From assembly GCF_004022705.2 (NCBI RefSeq), contig NZ_RZOY02000013.1, positions 111,831-175,830 on the forward strand: DNA of 64,000 nucleotides, given 5' to 3'. Source of the DNA: Mesorhizobium sp. M2D.F.Ca.ET.226.01.1.1 (GTDB lineage: Bacteria > Pseudomonadota > Alphaproteobacteria > Rhizobiales > Rhizobiaceae). Below, one piece after another: positions 9,000 to 18,760 of this stretch; within the stretch, counting starts at the first letter, position 1, and every line of letters begins with the position of its first letter. A program made the translations under genes and the position numbers. The notes beneath the pieces are model-generated. The model was not told the origin of the DNA and made no database searches. It was given only the letters and a program-made list of their open reading frames with translations.

Positions 9000-9976
9000 C
9001 ACAATCCTCCTTGACCGGCGGCGGCTTGCGCCGCTGCCCTCTCTCGTTTCGTCGTTTCAGGTTTCAGTCGGTCCCGGGCGCCCACTACCTGACCAAGCGG
9101 GTCGCGGCGGCAGGGGCCGAGAGTCGTTCAATTCCAGGAAAGCGTCGCGAACCCAGGGCCCCGCTCGAAGATGAGTTTCATCAGAGCGACCGTTGCAGGC
9201 GGAAGAGTTCGGATAAGGCAGGGAAATGGGGGCGCGGGAGCTCGCGTCGGCGCGATAACCACTGGCAGCCGGTAACACTCGAACCACAGTCGACTCCATC
9301 ACGCGTGTCGCGACACTGCGGCGACGACCGGCGAGGGGCCGAATACTTGCTAAGACACTTCAATTTGGGAAAACCGACGGTCTTTGATCAATGGCTGAAG
9401 TCAAAGCGCCGTACGCTGGCACGCCACTAAAAGCACTACGTCCTTAACGCATGTAAGTGGCTTGCCTCCTGGATCCCCTCTTAGCTTCGCAGACATCCGC
9501 GAAATGCGGCCCCTAGCTCGATCTGCGCCCACCCCCAGTTGCATTAGATATTAGTAAATTCAAAAATTATAAACTTGTAAATGGCTTAGTTATCAAATTA
9601 TGAATCACAAGACCCGGGGTTGCCCTTGCCAATTGAACATCGACGTGACGGCTCGTGTCGGAATGCCTTTGAAAATTCAAGGCTTAGGGGCCGGCACCAT
9701 TCGTCGATGAAAAGTCACGAGAGTTTGATCAGCCAAGTTGGCGCGGCCAGTTGTTCCTGTGGCCCAGCCTGGGTGTGGCAGCCTCTTGCCGCCGCGAAAG
9801 TCCTGACTAACATGCATCAAGCGAAGGCGTTTGTGCAGATCGGCCGATGTTGCACGAACGGCGCGCGTACGGAGGCATAGGCAGCGGATGAATCCTCTTG
9901 CGAAGGAGTCGCCATTGCGGATGGGATCACAGCACAGCCGCCCAAGCCTGGAATCATCCGGGGGGTCGACAGTCAT
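9000..9976. other. Divergent intergenic region between the collagen-like and glycosyltransferase units
   Basis: Nearly 1 kb with no supported gene; the frames at 9011-9430 and 9620-9880 lack ribosome sites and recognisable domains. The stretch 9541-9610 is strongly AT-rich and contains the element shared with 3488-3520. The promoters of the leftward small gene and of the rightward glycosyltransferase cluster must lie here. A regulatory RNA cannot be excluded. Confidence 0.55.
9551..9583 (-). promoter_or_regulatory. 33-bp AT-rich element shared by both DUF4347 units, copy 2
   Basis: Matches 3488-3520 at 27 of 33 positions without gaps. It sits about 550 bp upstream of the small gene at 8999 and about 390 bp upstream of the divergent glycosyltransferase gene at 9977, so it could serve either direction. 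The function is unproven. Confidence 0.35.
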
Positions 9977-12900
9977 ATGACAAACGGCAAGCGCCTCTGC
10001 CTCAACATGATCGTCAAGAACGAGATGGCGAACCTGGAGCGTTGCCTGGGCGCGGTTGCCGACCACATCGATTGCTGGGTCATCGGCGATACGGGCTCGA
10101 CCGATGGGACGCAGGATTTCATCCGGTCGTTCTTTGCCGCGCGCAACCTGCCTGGCGAGTTGCATGAATTCCCCTTCCACAATTTCGAGCAAGCGCGCAA
10201 CGCCGCGCTCGACCATGCTTATGCGTCGCCGCTTGCCTATGACTATCTGCTGTTCGACGACGCCGACATGCAGCTTGTCGTCGAAGACGCGAGTTTCCGC
10301 GAACGCCTCGACGCGCCTGGCTACCGGTTGCTGCAACGGGCGGATTCAGGCCTTGCCTATTGGAACACGCGCCTGGTCAGACGCGATGCCAATGCGCGCT
10401 ACCACGGCGTGACCCATGAGTATATCGACGTGCCCGGCGGCGTGCAGGAACTAGCACGTGTCTGGTACAAGGATCACGCCACGGGTTCGAACCGCGTCGA
10501 CAAATTCGAGCGTGACATAAAACTGCTGTTGGGTGCCCTCGACAAGGATCCGGAGAACCATCGCTACTGGTTCTACTTGGCGCAGTCCTACCGTGATGCC
10601 GGGCGGACTGCGGAGGCGGCGGTGGCCTACGCGAAGCGTGCCGCGATGGGCGGCTGGGACGAGGAGGCGTGGAACGCCCGTCTCCAGGAGGCTCGCTGCC
10701 TCAAGAAGATGGGCGACGATGCCGGCTTCATCCGCCAGGCGCTCGCCGCGTTCAACCAGCGTCCGCAGCGCGCCGAGCCGCTCTACGACCTTGCCCACCA
10801 TTATCGCGAGAAGGGCATGAACGACGCCAGCGTGCTGTTTTCAGAGGCCGGACTGGCGATCAGGCGACCCGAGCAGGACATCCTGTTTCTCGAAGACTTT
10901 GTCTACACGGCAGGAATGCGGGAAGAATATGCGATCGCGGCGAACTACGCTCGCGATCCCTTGCGCAAGGATCGAGGCTTCGCGACCTGCAACTGGCTGG
11001 CGCTCAACCGGGAGATCGGCGACGCGCCGAGGGACCTGGCGCGATCCAATCTCTATTTTTACATGCGGCCGGCGAACGAAGTCATGCCGTCCTTCAAGAC
11101 ACGGAGGATCGATTTTGCCGCGCCGGCGGGTTATGTGGCGACCAACCCTTCGGTCGCGCGCCTCGGCGACGGGATCGTGCTGGTGCAGCGGACCGTCAAC
11201 TACACACTGACCGATGGCGGCCAATACGTAACGCCCGGCGATGCGCCGATCACCACGCGCAACTTCCTGCTGCGCCTCGACAGCGATCTGGTGATGAAGG
11301 GCGTGAGCGAAGTGCTACCGCCAGCCGACCTGCCGTCGCCCGCCTATGGTCTGGTGCTGGGCTTTGAGGACATGCGGCTATTCGCCTGGCGCGACAAGCT
11401 TTGGGGGCTAGCCTGCGTGCGCCAGCTCACGCCGGAAGGATGGTGCGAGCAGGTGCTGGCAAGAATCGAAGACGGTGGGCTCGGGTCGCATATCCTCACC
11501 GATTGGCGCGTCGTCCGCCCGGCCGGCCAACGGCAGCACGAGAAGAACTGGATGCCGCTGGTCGAACGCACTTCCGACGGCAGCGACCGGCTCCGTTTCA
11601 TCTATCTCTGCGACCCCACGAAGATCCTGGACGAGAACGGCCAGACGATTTCGGAGCAGGAGCCGATGATCGCGGCGCCACAGTTCAGCGGCGGCTCGCA
11701 GGCAATCTTGTTCAACGGCGGCTGGCTGGCGCTGGTACACGAGGCACGCGCGAGACCAAACGAGGGCCGCCGTTATTACCAGCACCGTTTCGTTTGGTTC
11801 GACGGTGCGTACCACCTGACCAAGGTCTCGCGGCCCTTCTACTTCAATGCCAAAGGCGTGGAGTTTGCTGCCGGGATGGCCTGGCATCCCGACGCCAAGC
11901 GGCTCATGATCTCCTACGGCGCAGGCGACAGCGAGTCGTGGATTGCGACGGTGCAGGCTGACGAGGTCGCCGCGTTCCTCGACGACGTTGCGGAACTGGC
12001 TTCGGGCCAGACCGTAGCCGCTGCTGGCATCAAGCCGATGCTACCTCTCACGCCGCAGGGCGTGGGAGAGGCTGACTGGAGCGGCGCCAGCGGCGGCCAC
12101 CGCCCCAACGGCGCCGCCGCACCCACGGAGCCGAGGTCCTTCGCGTTCCGTTCGGGCCAGACAACAGAGGAATTCTTCCGCAAGTTGGCGCCGTTCCTGG
12201 AAGCAGTCGACTCGCCAGCGGAACGGCGCCGGCAATCGCGGGATTTCGATCGGCGCATCGTGCCGTTCGTCAGCGACGGCGCGGCACTGCCGCAGATCCA
12301 CTGCTTCTACGAGGTGCTCTCCGACAAGGCCGAGCACCGCACCCTGATCGCCGCCACCACCTCGATGAGGGCGGCCGGCCATCCGGTGCGCGTGTGGAGC
12401 TATTCGCCGAACAGATTGGAATTCCTGCTGCAGCACGGCATAGAGGTGAGCGCTGCCGACGACGTCATGCCTCGGGCCACGTTCGAGCGCATCGTCGCCC
12501 GTTCCGAGATCAGGTATTTCAGCGATATCTTCCGCTACGCCGTGCTCTACGAGCATGGCGGGCTATGGATGGATTCCGACATCGTCATGCTGCGGCCGTT
12601 CCCCTTCAGCGGCGACCATTTCTTCAATCTGCAATGGCGTGGATCGCATAAGGGTCATTTCATTTGTGGCAACGTCATCTATGCCAAGCCCTACAGCAGG
12701 CATCTGAGGGCGCTTTATGAAATGTCGATCGAGCGTTTCCACGCGGCACCGGGCAAGGAATTCGGTGATATCGGACCAAAGCTGCTCTCCGATTACATCG
12801 CCTCGGATGCCGGCTCCGAGCTGCACGACCGGGTGTTCAGCCCGATGTTCTTCAATTCGATCGACTGGACGGAGATAGACAGGTTCGAAAAGCCGATCGC

Positions 12901-13747
12901 GGAACTGGCTGACTATTTGAACGATGAGCGCGTTTTCGGCATCCACCTTTGGACGGCGCGCAACGAAGCGAGGACTGACGAAAAGAGCGCCCCATTTATC
13001 GCGCAACTGATCAGCCCGCTTGACGGCTTTCCCGCATTCACAAAACTCGCCGACCGGTTCAACACCGACAAGAACCGGCATACCGGCAACCGCCATTTTT
13101 ATGCGAGGATCTACGATCGCCTGCTGTCGGCGCGGCGGGTGTCCATGCGAAGACTTATGGAGATCGGCCTGTGCCGGGGCTTGGCAGAGGGCAACCAGAC
13201 CGAGACCCCATCCGTCTCGCTGTGGCAGAGCTACTTTCCGTTCTGTCAGGTTATCGGCGTCGACCTCACTGATTTCTCGCGCCTGAACAACGAAAGGTTC
13301 AAATCGTTCATTTGCGACCAATCCAAGCTGGACGACCTGCGCGGCGTCGCCGCAAAAGTCGAGCCAGGCTCGCTCGACGTAATCATCGACGACGGCAGCC
13401 ACGCCTCCTATGACGAGCAGTTGACACTTCGCGAGTTCTTCCCCCTGCTCGCCGATAGCGGATGGTATTTCATCGAGGATCTCGACTGGCAGCCGCCGGG
13501 CGAGGATGCCGCCAAGATAACGCTGACCAAGACATTGTTGCGCGAAATCAAGGACTACGGGGCGGCGCGCTCGGTCGATCCGCTTGGTATCGGGGCGCTT
13601 GCCGGACAATTTGCGGAAATTTTGTTCTTCGACAGCCACTACGAACTCGACCGGGCAAAATTGCTCGGCGGGCTCGTGGCCATCCGCAAGCGTGGCAAAT
13701 CGGGCATGTCCGCGCAGGAACTTCGGAGGGCGGAGAAGGCGTCGTGA
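9977..13747 (+). CDS. Four-domain glycosyltransferase (GT2 + TPR + propeller-like + GT32-like) with C-terminal methyltransferase
   Basis: 1256 residues from ATG 9977, with a weak GGGG ribosome site. Residues 1-180: family-2 glycosyltransferase (MIVKNE, GDTGSTDGT, FDDAD metal site). About 185-300: TPR-like helices. About 355-660: repeated beta segments resembling a glycosidase-type propeller. About 720-990: GT32-like transferase with the GGLWMDSDIV DXD motif. About 1005-1245: CmcI-like SAM methyltransferase (LMEIGL, VIIDDGSHASYDEQL, FIEDLDWQ). It probably adds and methylates sugars in the cytoplasm; substrates are unknown. It is the first gene of the cluster and its stop overlaps the next start (GTGA). 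Confidence 0.8.
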   Translation: MTNGKRLCLNMIVKNEMANLERCLGAVADHIDCWVIGDTGSTDGTQDFIRSFFAARNLPGELHEFPFHNFEQARNAALDHAYASPLAYDYLLFDDADMQLVVEDASFRERLDAPGYRLLQRADSGLAYWNTRLVRRDANARYHGVTHEYIDVPGGVQELARVWYKDHATGSNRVDKFERDIKLLLGALDKDPENHRYWFYLAQSYRDAGRTAEAAVAYAKRAAMGGWDEEAWNARLQEARCLKKMGDDAGFIRQALAAFNQRPQRAEPLYDLAHHYREKGMNDASVLFSEAGLAIRRPEQDILFLEDFVYTAGMREEYAIAANYARDPLRKDRGFATCNWLALNREIGDAPRDLARSNLYFYMRPANEVMPSFKTRRIDFAAPAGYVATNPSVARLGDGIVLVQRTVNYTLTDGGQYVTPGDAPITTRNFLLRLDSDLVMKGVSEVLPPADLPSPAYGLVLGFEDMRLFAWRDKLWGLACVRQLTPEGWCEQVLARIEDGGLGSHILTDWRVVRPAGQRQHEKNWMPLVERTSDGSDRLRFIYLCDPTKILDENGQTISEQEPMIAAPQFSGGSQAILFNGGWLALVHEARARPNEGRRYYQHRFVWFDGAYHLTKVSRPFYFNAKGVEFAAGMAWHPDAKRLMISYGAGDSESWIATVQADEVAAFLDDVAELASGQTVAAAGIKPMLPLTPQGVGEADWSGASGGHRPNGAAAPTEPRSFAFRSGQTTEEFFRKLAPFLEAVDSPAERRRQSRDFDRRIVPFVSDGAALPQIHCFYEVLSDKAEHRTLIAATTSMRAAGHPVRVWSYSPNRLEFLLQHGIEVSAADDVMPRATFERIVARSEIRYFSDIFRYAVLYEHGGLWMDSDIVMLRPFPFSGDHFFNLQWRGSHKGHFICGNVIYAKPYSRHLRALYEMSIERFHAAPGKEFGDIGPKLLSDYIASDAGSELHDRVFSPMFFNSIDWTEIDRFEKPIAELADYLNDERVFGIHLWTARNEARTDEKSAPFIAQLISPLDGFPAFTKLADRFNTDKNRHTGNRHFYARIYDRLLSARRVSMRRLMEIGLCRGLAEGNQTETPSVSLWQSYFPFCQVIGVDLTDFSRLNNERFKSFICDQSKLDDLRGVAAKVEPGSLDVIIDDGSHASYDEQLTLREFFPLLADSGWYFIEDLDWQPPGEDAAKITLTKTLLREIKDYGAARSVDPLGIGALAGQFAEILFFDSHYELDRAKLLGGLVAIRKRGKSGMSAQELRRAEKAS

Positions 13748-14826
13748 AAGTCGCGGTCTATACCATCGCATTGAACGAAGCCGCCAACGCGGAACGCTGG
13801 GCCAATTCGGCTGCCGATGCCGACTACCGGATAGTGGCCGACACCGGCAGCACCGACGACACCGTGGAACGATTGACCGCGGCCGGCGTCACCGTGCATC
13901 GGATAGCCATCCGTCCATGGCGTTTCGACACCGCCCGCAATGCCGCCATGGCCTTGATCCCGGACGACGTCGATGTTTGCTGCACGATGGACATGGACCG
14001 GTCACTCGAACCAGGCTGGCGGCCGAAACTGGAGGCAGCCTGGACGCCGGAGATGACGGCTCTGTTCTGCCAAACTGTTTACAGGTCGAGCGTCGACAAC
14101 CCGACTCCGCTGCGCAGCTTTCCAACGAAGAATTTTCACCATCGCTGGGGCTATCGCTTCAAGAGGGCCGTCCACGAAGCTCTCGTCTTCAGCGGAGAAA
14201 AGGAGGTGACGGGCAGTTGCGATGATATTGTGATGTCCGAAGTACAGGATCACGCCAAGCCTACGCGCAGCAACTACCTGCCGCTGATGGAAATCGCGCA
14301 CAAGGAGGAGCCGGACGACGGACAAATCTGCTTCTGGCTCGGGCGGGATTTGATGTGGGCCAATCAGCACGAGCGAGCCATCCACCTGCTCAAGCATTAT
14401 CTTTCGCTGCCTGCAAGCATCTGGGGCGAAGAGCGTTCCGAAGCAATGCGCTACATCGCTCGCATGCAACCGCAGGACAAACTGCTCTGGCTCGACAAGG
14501 CAAGGATCGAGGCGCCCCACCGCAGGGAGATCTGGCTCGACCTGGCGGAGGAGTTTCATGGCAGGGCCGACTGGCTGAATCTGTTCTGGGCCTGCGCCAA
14601 CGGGATCGAAAAAACCCGTCGCACCGGCAGCTATCTGGACGATGCGAGTTGCTGGGGGTTCCGGCTCTTCGATCTCGGGGCGATCGCATCCTGGCGCCTC
14701 AACGCAATGGAGCGCGCCGTCGAGTGGGGGCAAAAGGCGCTAGAGCTCGACCAAAACAACCAACGCCTCAAGGACAACCTGGATTTCTTCGTTCGGCGAC
14801 GGGAAGAGGTAAGCCTGAGAAAATGA
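13744..14826 (+). CDS. Family 2 glycosyltransferase
   Basis: 360 residues. GTG 13744 overlaps the TGA of the preceding gene and is chosen because homology to GT2 enzymes begins at once (KVAVYTIALNEA). Motifs include ADTGSTDDT in the nucleotide-binding strand and CTMDMDRSLEPGW as the metal-binding DXD. The second half is helical with TPR-like pieces (ERAIHLLKHYLSLP, ERAVEWGQKALELD). There is no signal peptide or membrane segment. The overlaps at both ends place it in the same translationally coupled operon, so it probably acts on the same glycan. Acceptor and donor sugar are unknown. Confidence 0.82.
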   Translation: MKVAVYTIALNEAANAERWANSAADADYRIVADTGSTDDTVERLTAAGVTVHRIAIRPWRFDTARNAAMALIPDDVDVCCTMDMDRSLEPGWRPKLEAAWTPEMTALFCQTVYRSSVDNPTPLRSFPTKNFHHRWGYRFKRAVHEALVFSGEKEVTGSCDDIVMSEVQDHAKPTRSNYLPLMEIAHKEEPDDGQICFWLGRDLMWANQHERAIHLLKHYLSLPASIWGEERSEAMRYIARMQPQDKLLWLDKARIEAPHRREIWLDLAEEFHGRADWLNLFWACANGIEKTRRTGSYLDDASCWGFRLFDLGAIASWRLNAMERAVEWGQKALELDQNNQRLKDNLDFFVRRREEVSLRK

Positions 14827-16280
14827 CCGAGCTCCCCGAATTTTCGCGCGCACGGCTGTTCACGGCATTCGGCACGGTGCTCTTTGTTGACCCTTCCACC
14901 GGCGAACTGCGCCACGGCGCCTTCGAAAGCAGCCCGGCGAACGCGTATTTCGAGTCCGGCAAGAATTCGCCTGAAGGTCACAGGCAGGGCCGGTTGGTCT
15001 GCGTCGCGGACGGTTCGCCCGAGCCGATCCATTGCTACCCCGACATTTGCCTGACGGCTTCGCAATTGCGGCGTCAGGGTCGGTCGGATGGCGCTACGAC
15101 GCTCGAATTGATTGCTCTTGAACGCGGCTTGCTCACCCTAAGGTCAAACGGCCGTTTTCTGTCGGCGATACCCGACGGCAAGGTGATGCACCGGGCCGCG
15201 ACTTGCAGCACATGGGAATTGTTTATCGCCTCCGAGAACTGGTGCACCGACATCGAAGGGACCGCGCAGGACGGTGCCTGGCGCCGTGACAAAGTAGCGT
15301 TCAACAAAAGCCACATCGCGAGCTATATCGTTCAACCATTGATCCGGATGAAATCAAACCGGCAGCCACGTGCCAAGAAGATTTTGATCTACGGCTACAC
15401 CAAGTGGTCACACGGCCGAGTCTATTACGATCTGTGCAGGCATCTGCATGATCGAGGTTACCTGGTCGACATACTCGATTGGCAGCAGAATCACGCCCAG
15501 TACGCCCGGAGCCTGATTTCATATTACGACTTCGTCATCTCCGCCCTTGACGGAATCTCCACGTTGGTGGACGCGTATGACGTATCATTTGATAAAATCA
15601 TCGCCATCTCGCACCATGAATTCGACATACGGATGCTGATCGAGCAGAAGGGCATCGAAGTATTCGAGAGGTTCGCCAACTATGGCGTGGTGAGCGAGTA
15701 CGTATATTGCGCATCGATGATGCGCGGTGTGCCCAGACCTCCGAGGGTCGCGTCACTCGGCATAAATTTTGATGAGTTCTACGCTGACGTTCCCGAAACC
15801 TTGACGACGGTCGGTTATGCCTCATCGATGTCGGTCAAGACATTTGGCGTAGAATGGAAGCGTGGCGAACTCGCGGAGGCTGCGGTTTTCGACGCCGGCC
15901 TTGCATTCAAAATCGCCGGTTCAACCGGAAATCAGACCTCGTTTCACGATATGCCCGCCTTCTATCGTAGCGTTGATGCGGTGGTGACCAGTTCGATAAG
16001 CGAGGCCGCCCAGTTGCCGGTGATGGAAGCAGCAGCTGCGGGCAGACTAGTGATAGGCACACCCGTTGGACACTTCCCCCTCAAAGCCTATCGGGGCGCC
16101 GGCATCATAGCACCGATCGAAGCCGGAAAATTCCGCGCATTTACGGCGGCCACGTTGCGCTACTACAGAGACACGCCCGTAGAGTTTGTGAAAAAATGTC
16201 GCTCCATACAAGAGGCTGCGCAAGCTTTTGATTGGCAGTATCAAATCGGGGAGTGGACCGATCTACTAGAGACAGCATGA
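14823..16280 (+). CDS. Beta-trefoil-like domain fused to GT4-like glycosyltransferase
   Basis: 485 residues; ATG 14823 overlaps the previous stop (ATGA). Residues about 1-155 are a beta-rich module (FGTVLFVDPSTGELRHG, then ERGLLTLRSNGRFLSA and CSTWELFI) that looks fascin/beta-trefoil-like and recurs in the genes at 16490 and 18761. Residues about 175-485 have GT-B character, with the late motif SEAAQLPVMEAAAAGR, the E-x7-E nucleotide-sugar site of GT4 enzymes, followed by IGTPVGHFPL. The trefoil module may bind carbohydrate or the acceptor; that is inference. It is paralogous to the C-terminal two thirds of the gene at 16490. Confidence 0.78.
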   Translation: MTELPEFSRARLFTAFGTVLFVDPSTGELRHGAFESSPANAYFESGKNSPEGHRQGRLVCVADGSPEPIHCYPDICLTASQLRRQGRSDGATTLELIALERGLLTLRSNGRFLSAIPDGKVMHRAATCSTWELFIASENWCTDIEGTAQDGAWRRDKVAFNKSHIASYIVQPLIRMKSNRQPRAKKILIYGYTKWSHGRVYYDLCRHLHDRGYLVDILDWQQNHAQYARSLISYYDFVISALDGISTLVDAYDVSFDKIIAISHHEFDIRMLIEQKGIEVFERFANYGVVSEYVYCASMMRGVPRPPRVASLGINFDEFYADVPETLTTVGYASSMSVKTFGVEWKRGELAEAAVFDAGLAFKIAGSTGNQTSFHDMPAFYRSVDAVVTSSISEAAQLPVMEAAAAGRLVIGTPVGHFPLKAYRGAGIIAPIEAGKFRAFTAATLRYYRDTPVEFVKKCRSIQEAAQAFDWQYQIGEWTDLLETA

Positions 16281-16477
16281 CAGCACAGCCCTCGCCTAAA
16301 CTGATAGTAGGTCAAGTGGGTCTCAGCCGCTTCAACTTGCGGATTCGGCAGAAATCCGGCAAGCATCGCTACCGATTTGGGCCACACGAGATGCGCAGGA
16401 CTCATAACAACAGCGAGGATGATGCAGTATCGCGCAAACATCAAGAAAGAAAATCGTTTTCGTTAATTAGAAGATGA
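16277..16477 (+). CDS. Short ATGA-coupled ORF, possible remnant
   Basis: 66 residues (starts MTAQPSPKLIVGQVGLSRF, very basic towards the end). Its ATG overlaps the stop of the preceding glycosyltransferase by 4 nt, the coupling seen at the other junctions of this operon, but the protein ends after 66 codons and matches no family I know. It lies directly in front of the AT-rich gene at 16490. It could be the start of a former operon gene truncated when that block arrived, a small real protein, or chance. Confidence 0.3.
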   Translation: MTAQPSPKLIVGQVGLSRFNLRIRQKSGKHRYRFGPHEMRRTHNNSEDDAVSRKHQERKSFSLIRR

Positions 16478-16489
16478 GGTAGACAATAG

Positions 16490-18706
16490 GTGCGCGGTTT
16501 TATCTCAAACCTCACCGACCTGGCAAACAACTTAGGCTCTGATAAAGGGTCTGCGATGACACCGCTCGGTTTGGCTCCAAATAAATACACATACATCTAT
16601 GATCTTATTTTTGACGCTTATCGAGACGAGAATATCAACTTCTTGGAATTAGGCTTGGCAGTTGGCGGACCGGAGGTTGACGGACCAAAAGACCGTAAGG
16701 TAATTCCGCCATCTGTGCAGATGTGGCTTAGTTACTTCAGCAAAGCAAAAATATTTGGCTTTGACATCTCCGATTTTTCCCACATTGTGGACCCACGATT
16801 CACATTTGTCAGAGGAGATGCTGGCGTAGAGTCAGAGTTGCGCAGGGTCGCCGAGATCGCGGATGGCTTTGATGTCATCATTGATGATGCGTCACATGCA
16901 TCATATCATCAGCAACTAGCATTCATGGTACTATTTCCCTGCCTCAGGCCTGGAGGACTGTACGTCATAGAGGATCTTGGGTGGCAGCCATCAACATATG
17001 AGTCTATCCTTCCAAAGGTACCAAAGACAGCAGAATTCTTTGTTTCTTATTTTGAAAACCGCAAGTACATCGACAATCCGTTGCTCTCATCTGCATTTAT
17101 GGCCAGATCTAATGATCTCATAGCATCCTTCGCCCAGTTCCCTCCCTTCGACGGCGCAGGGGGGCCTACCAGGCTGGTCGTAATACGGAAGCGTCGGGCT
17201 GACGAACATAATCGAGGCTTAGACACGTCAACATTGTTGGCGAAGCTGTATTCGTCAGCCGCACCATGTACCCGCGTGTTCACCTCAGGCGGAACGGTGC
17301 TGTATATTGATCTCGCCGCAGGGGAGCTACGGCATGGAGACGCGGCCACTAGCCCGGCGAATGTAATATTCGTCGCTGACGCAGCATCAACGGGCAGCTC
17401 GAGCCGCGGTTGGCTGGGCTTTGACAACGGAAGAACGTGGGAGCCGATAGCTTGCCTTCCCCATCGATCATTTCTCGCCTCTCTGGAAACCAAATCGGCT
17501 GAAGGGACACTTCTCGAAGTGATACAACTTGAAAGAGGCCTTGTCGGTTTCACCGCAAGAAGTGCTTTCGTCTGCGCCGAACCCGATGGACGGATTACTC
17601 TATCGAGACCAGTCTGCTCGGCATGGGAAAGTTTTATCGTATCCGAAGATTGGTGCACTCAAGTATGGCCTACTGAGACATTGCGAACGCCGCATATGGC
17701 TGCGCAAAGCGTCGACAAGCTGGGAGTGGCGGCCACCGTAGCGCATCCGTTAGCTCGCGCCAGAGCTAACATCACTTCAGCAAAGAAAAAAATTGCGTTC
17801 TTTGGTCCAATACAATGGTCAAACGGTCGTGTCTATTACGATCTTTGCAAAATACTTTACAATAAGGGTTATATAGCTGACGTTATAGACTATCGCAAAA
17901 CCTATGGTACGTATATTAACGAGCTAGTAGAATTTTATGACATCATTGTAGCCGGCCTCGACACGATCCACATATTGCGCGATATATACGGCATTCCTGC
18001 GAATAAAATAGTTGGAATATCCCACTGGACCTTCGATATACAGGAGATAATTGGCAGGTACGGGTGTGGAGTTTTTGCAGAACTGGCTGGGTACGGCGTC
18101 GTAGGTCAGACACTGCTTTGGGATTCGCTTACGCTTGGGGTTCCTACTATACCCAAGATAGTGACCTTGGGAATTGACTACGCAGAGTTCGAGAGTCAAG
18201 TTCCCGAGCGGCTACTTGCCGTCGGTTGCGCGAGCTCGCTATCTGCTAAGAACAAGTTCGGCATCGAGATCAAGCGGGGTCGGCTTGCTAAGGAATGCGC
18301 GGATGGAGCAGGTTTGAAATTCAAACCTGCCGGCTTTTGGACAGGTGGGAACACTCCAATTCATGAGATGCCAAAATATTATCAGTCCGTAGACGCTGTA
18401 CTCGTCTGTTCTCTTACCGAAGCCGGTGGTCCGATGCCTGCAACAGAGGCTGCTGCATCGGGCAGACTTGTGATAAGCACGCCAGTTGGTGTATTTCCAT
18501 TGAGAGCATATGAGGGGCTGGGCATAATCGCGCCACTAGATCCTGAAGGATACGTGAAATTTACTACTGATGTGTTGAAATACTACATAGATAACCCGAA
18601 AGAATTTTTAGAAAAATGCAATAAAGGCAAAGAAGCTGCGAAGATTTACGACTGGAAATTCACAGTGGATTCATGGATAGATCTTTTTGAATCGGCCCGA
18701 CTCTGA
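16490..18706 (+). CDS. Methyltransferase / beta-trefoil-like / GT4-like fusion protein, AT-rich
   Basis: 738 residues from GTG 16490, with a GAGGT ribosome site 9 nt upstream. Residues 1-230 are a CmcI-like methyltransferase (FLELGL, VIIDDASHASYHQQL, YVIEDLGWQ) homologous to the C-terminus of the 9977 protein. Residues about 250-395 are the trefoil-like module (GGTVLYIDLAAGELRHG). Residues about 420-738 are a GT4-like transferase (SLTEAGGPMPATEAAASGR). The last two domains parallel the 14823 protein. Base composition differs clearly from its neighbours: in the row 16561-16620 only 22 of 60 bases are G or C. This suggests recent acquisition from a different genome. It probably glycosylates and methylates the same product as the rest of the cluster. 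Confidence 0.8.
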   Translation: MRGFISNLTDLANNLGSDKGSAMTPLGLAPNKYTYIYDLIFDAYRDENINFLELGLAVGGPEVDGPKDRKVIPPSVQMWLSYFSKAKIFGFDISDFSHIVDPRFTFVRGDAGVESELRRVAEIADGFDVIIDDASHASYHQQLAFMVLFPCLRPGGLYVIEDLGWQPSTYESILPKVPKTAEFFVSYFENRKYIDNPLLSSAFMARSNDLIASFAQFPPFDGAGGPTRLVVIRKRRADEHNRGLDTSTLLAKLYSSAAPCTRVFTSGGTVLYIDLAAGELRHGDAATSPANVIFVADAASTGSSSRGWLGFDNGRTWEPIACLPHRSFLASLETKSAEGTLLEVIQLERGLVGFTARSAFVCAEPDGRITLSRPVCSAWESFIVSEDWCTQVWPTETLRTPHMAAQSVDKLGVAATVAHPLARARANITSAKKKIAFFGPIQWSNGRVYYDLCKILYNKGYIADVIDYRKTYGTYINELVEFYDIIVAGLDTIHILRDIYGIPANKIVGISHWTFDIQEIIGRYGCGVFAELAGYGVVGQTLLWDSLTLGVPTIPKIVTLGIDYAEFESQVPERLLAVGCASSLSAKNKFGIEIKRGRLAKECADGAGLKFKPAGFWTGGNTPIHEMPKYYQSVDAVLVCSLTEAGGPMPATEAAASGRLVISTPVGVFPLRAYEGLGIIAPLDPEGYVKFTTDVLKYYIDNPKEFLEKCNKGKEAAKIYDWKFTVDSWIDLFESARL

Positions 18707-18760
18707 TAGCAGTGTTATTCGCGTTTTTTTGACCTGGCGAAGCTTACTTTTTTAATCAAG

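Noticed and set aside
9011..9880. Rightward frames of 139 and 86 codons between the two accessory units
   Set aside because: No ribosome sites, no domain pattern, composition like non-coding DNA; left as intergenic.
12563..13771. A 402-codon leftward frame inside the 1256-residue glycosyltransferase gene
   Set aside because: Antisense to the GT32-like and methyltransferase domains whose motifs are intact on the plus strand.
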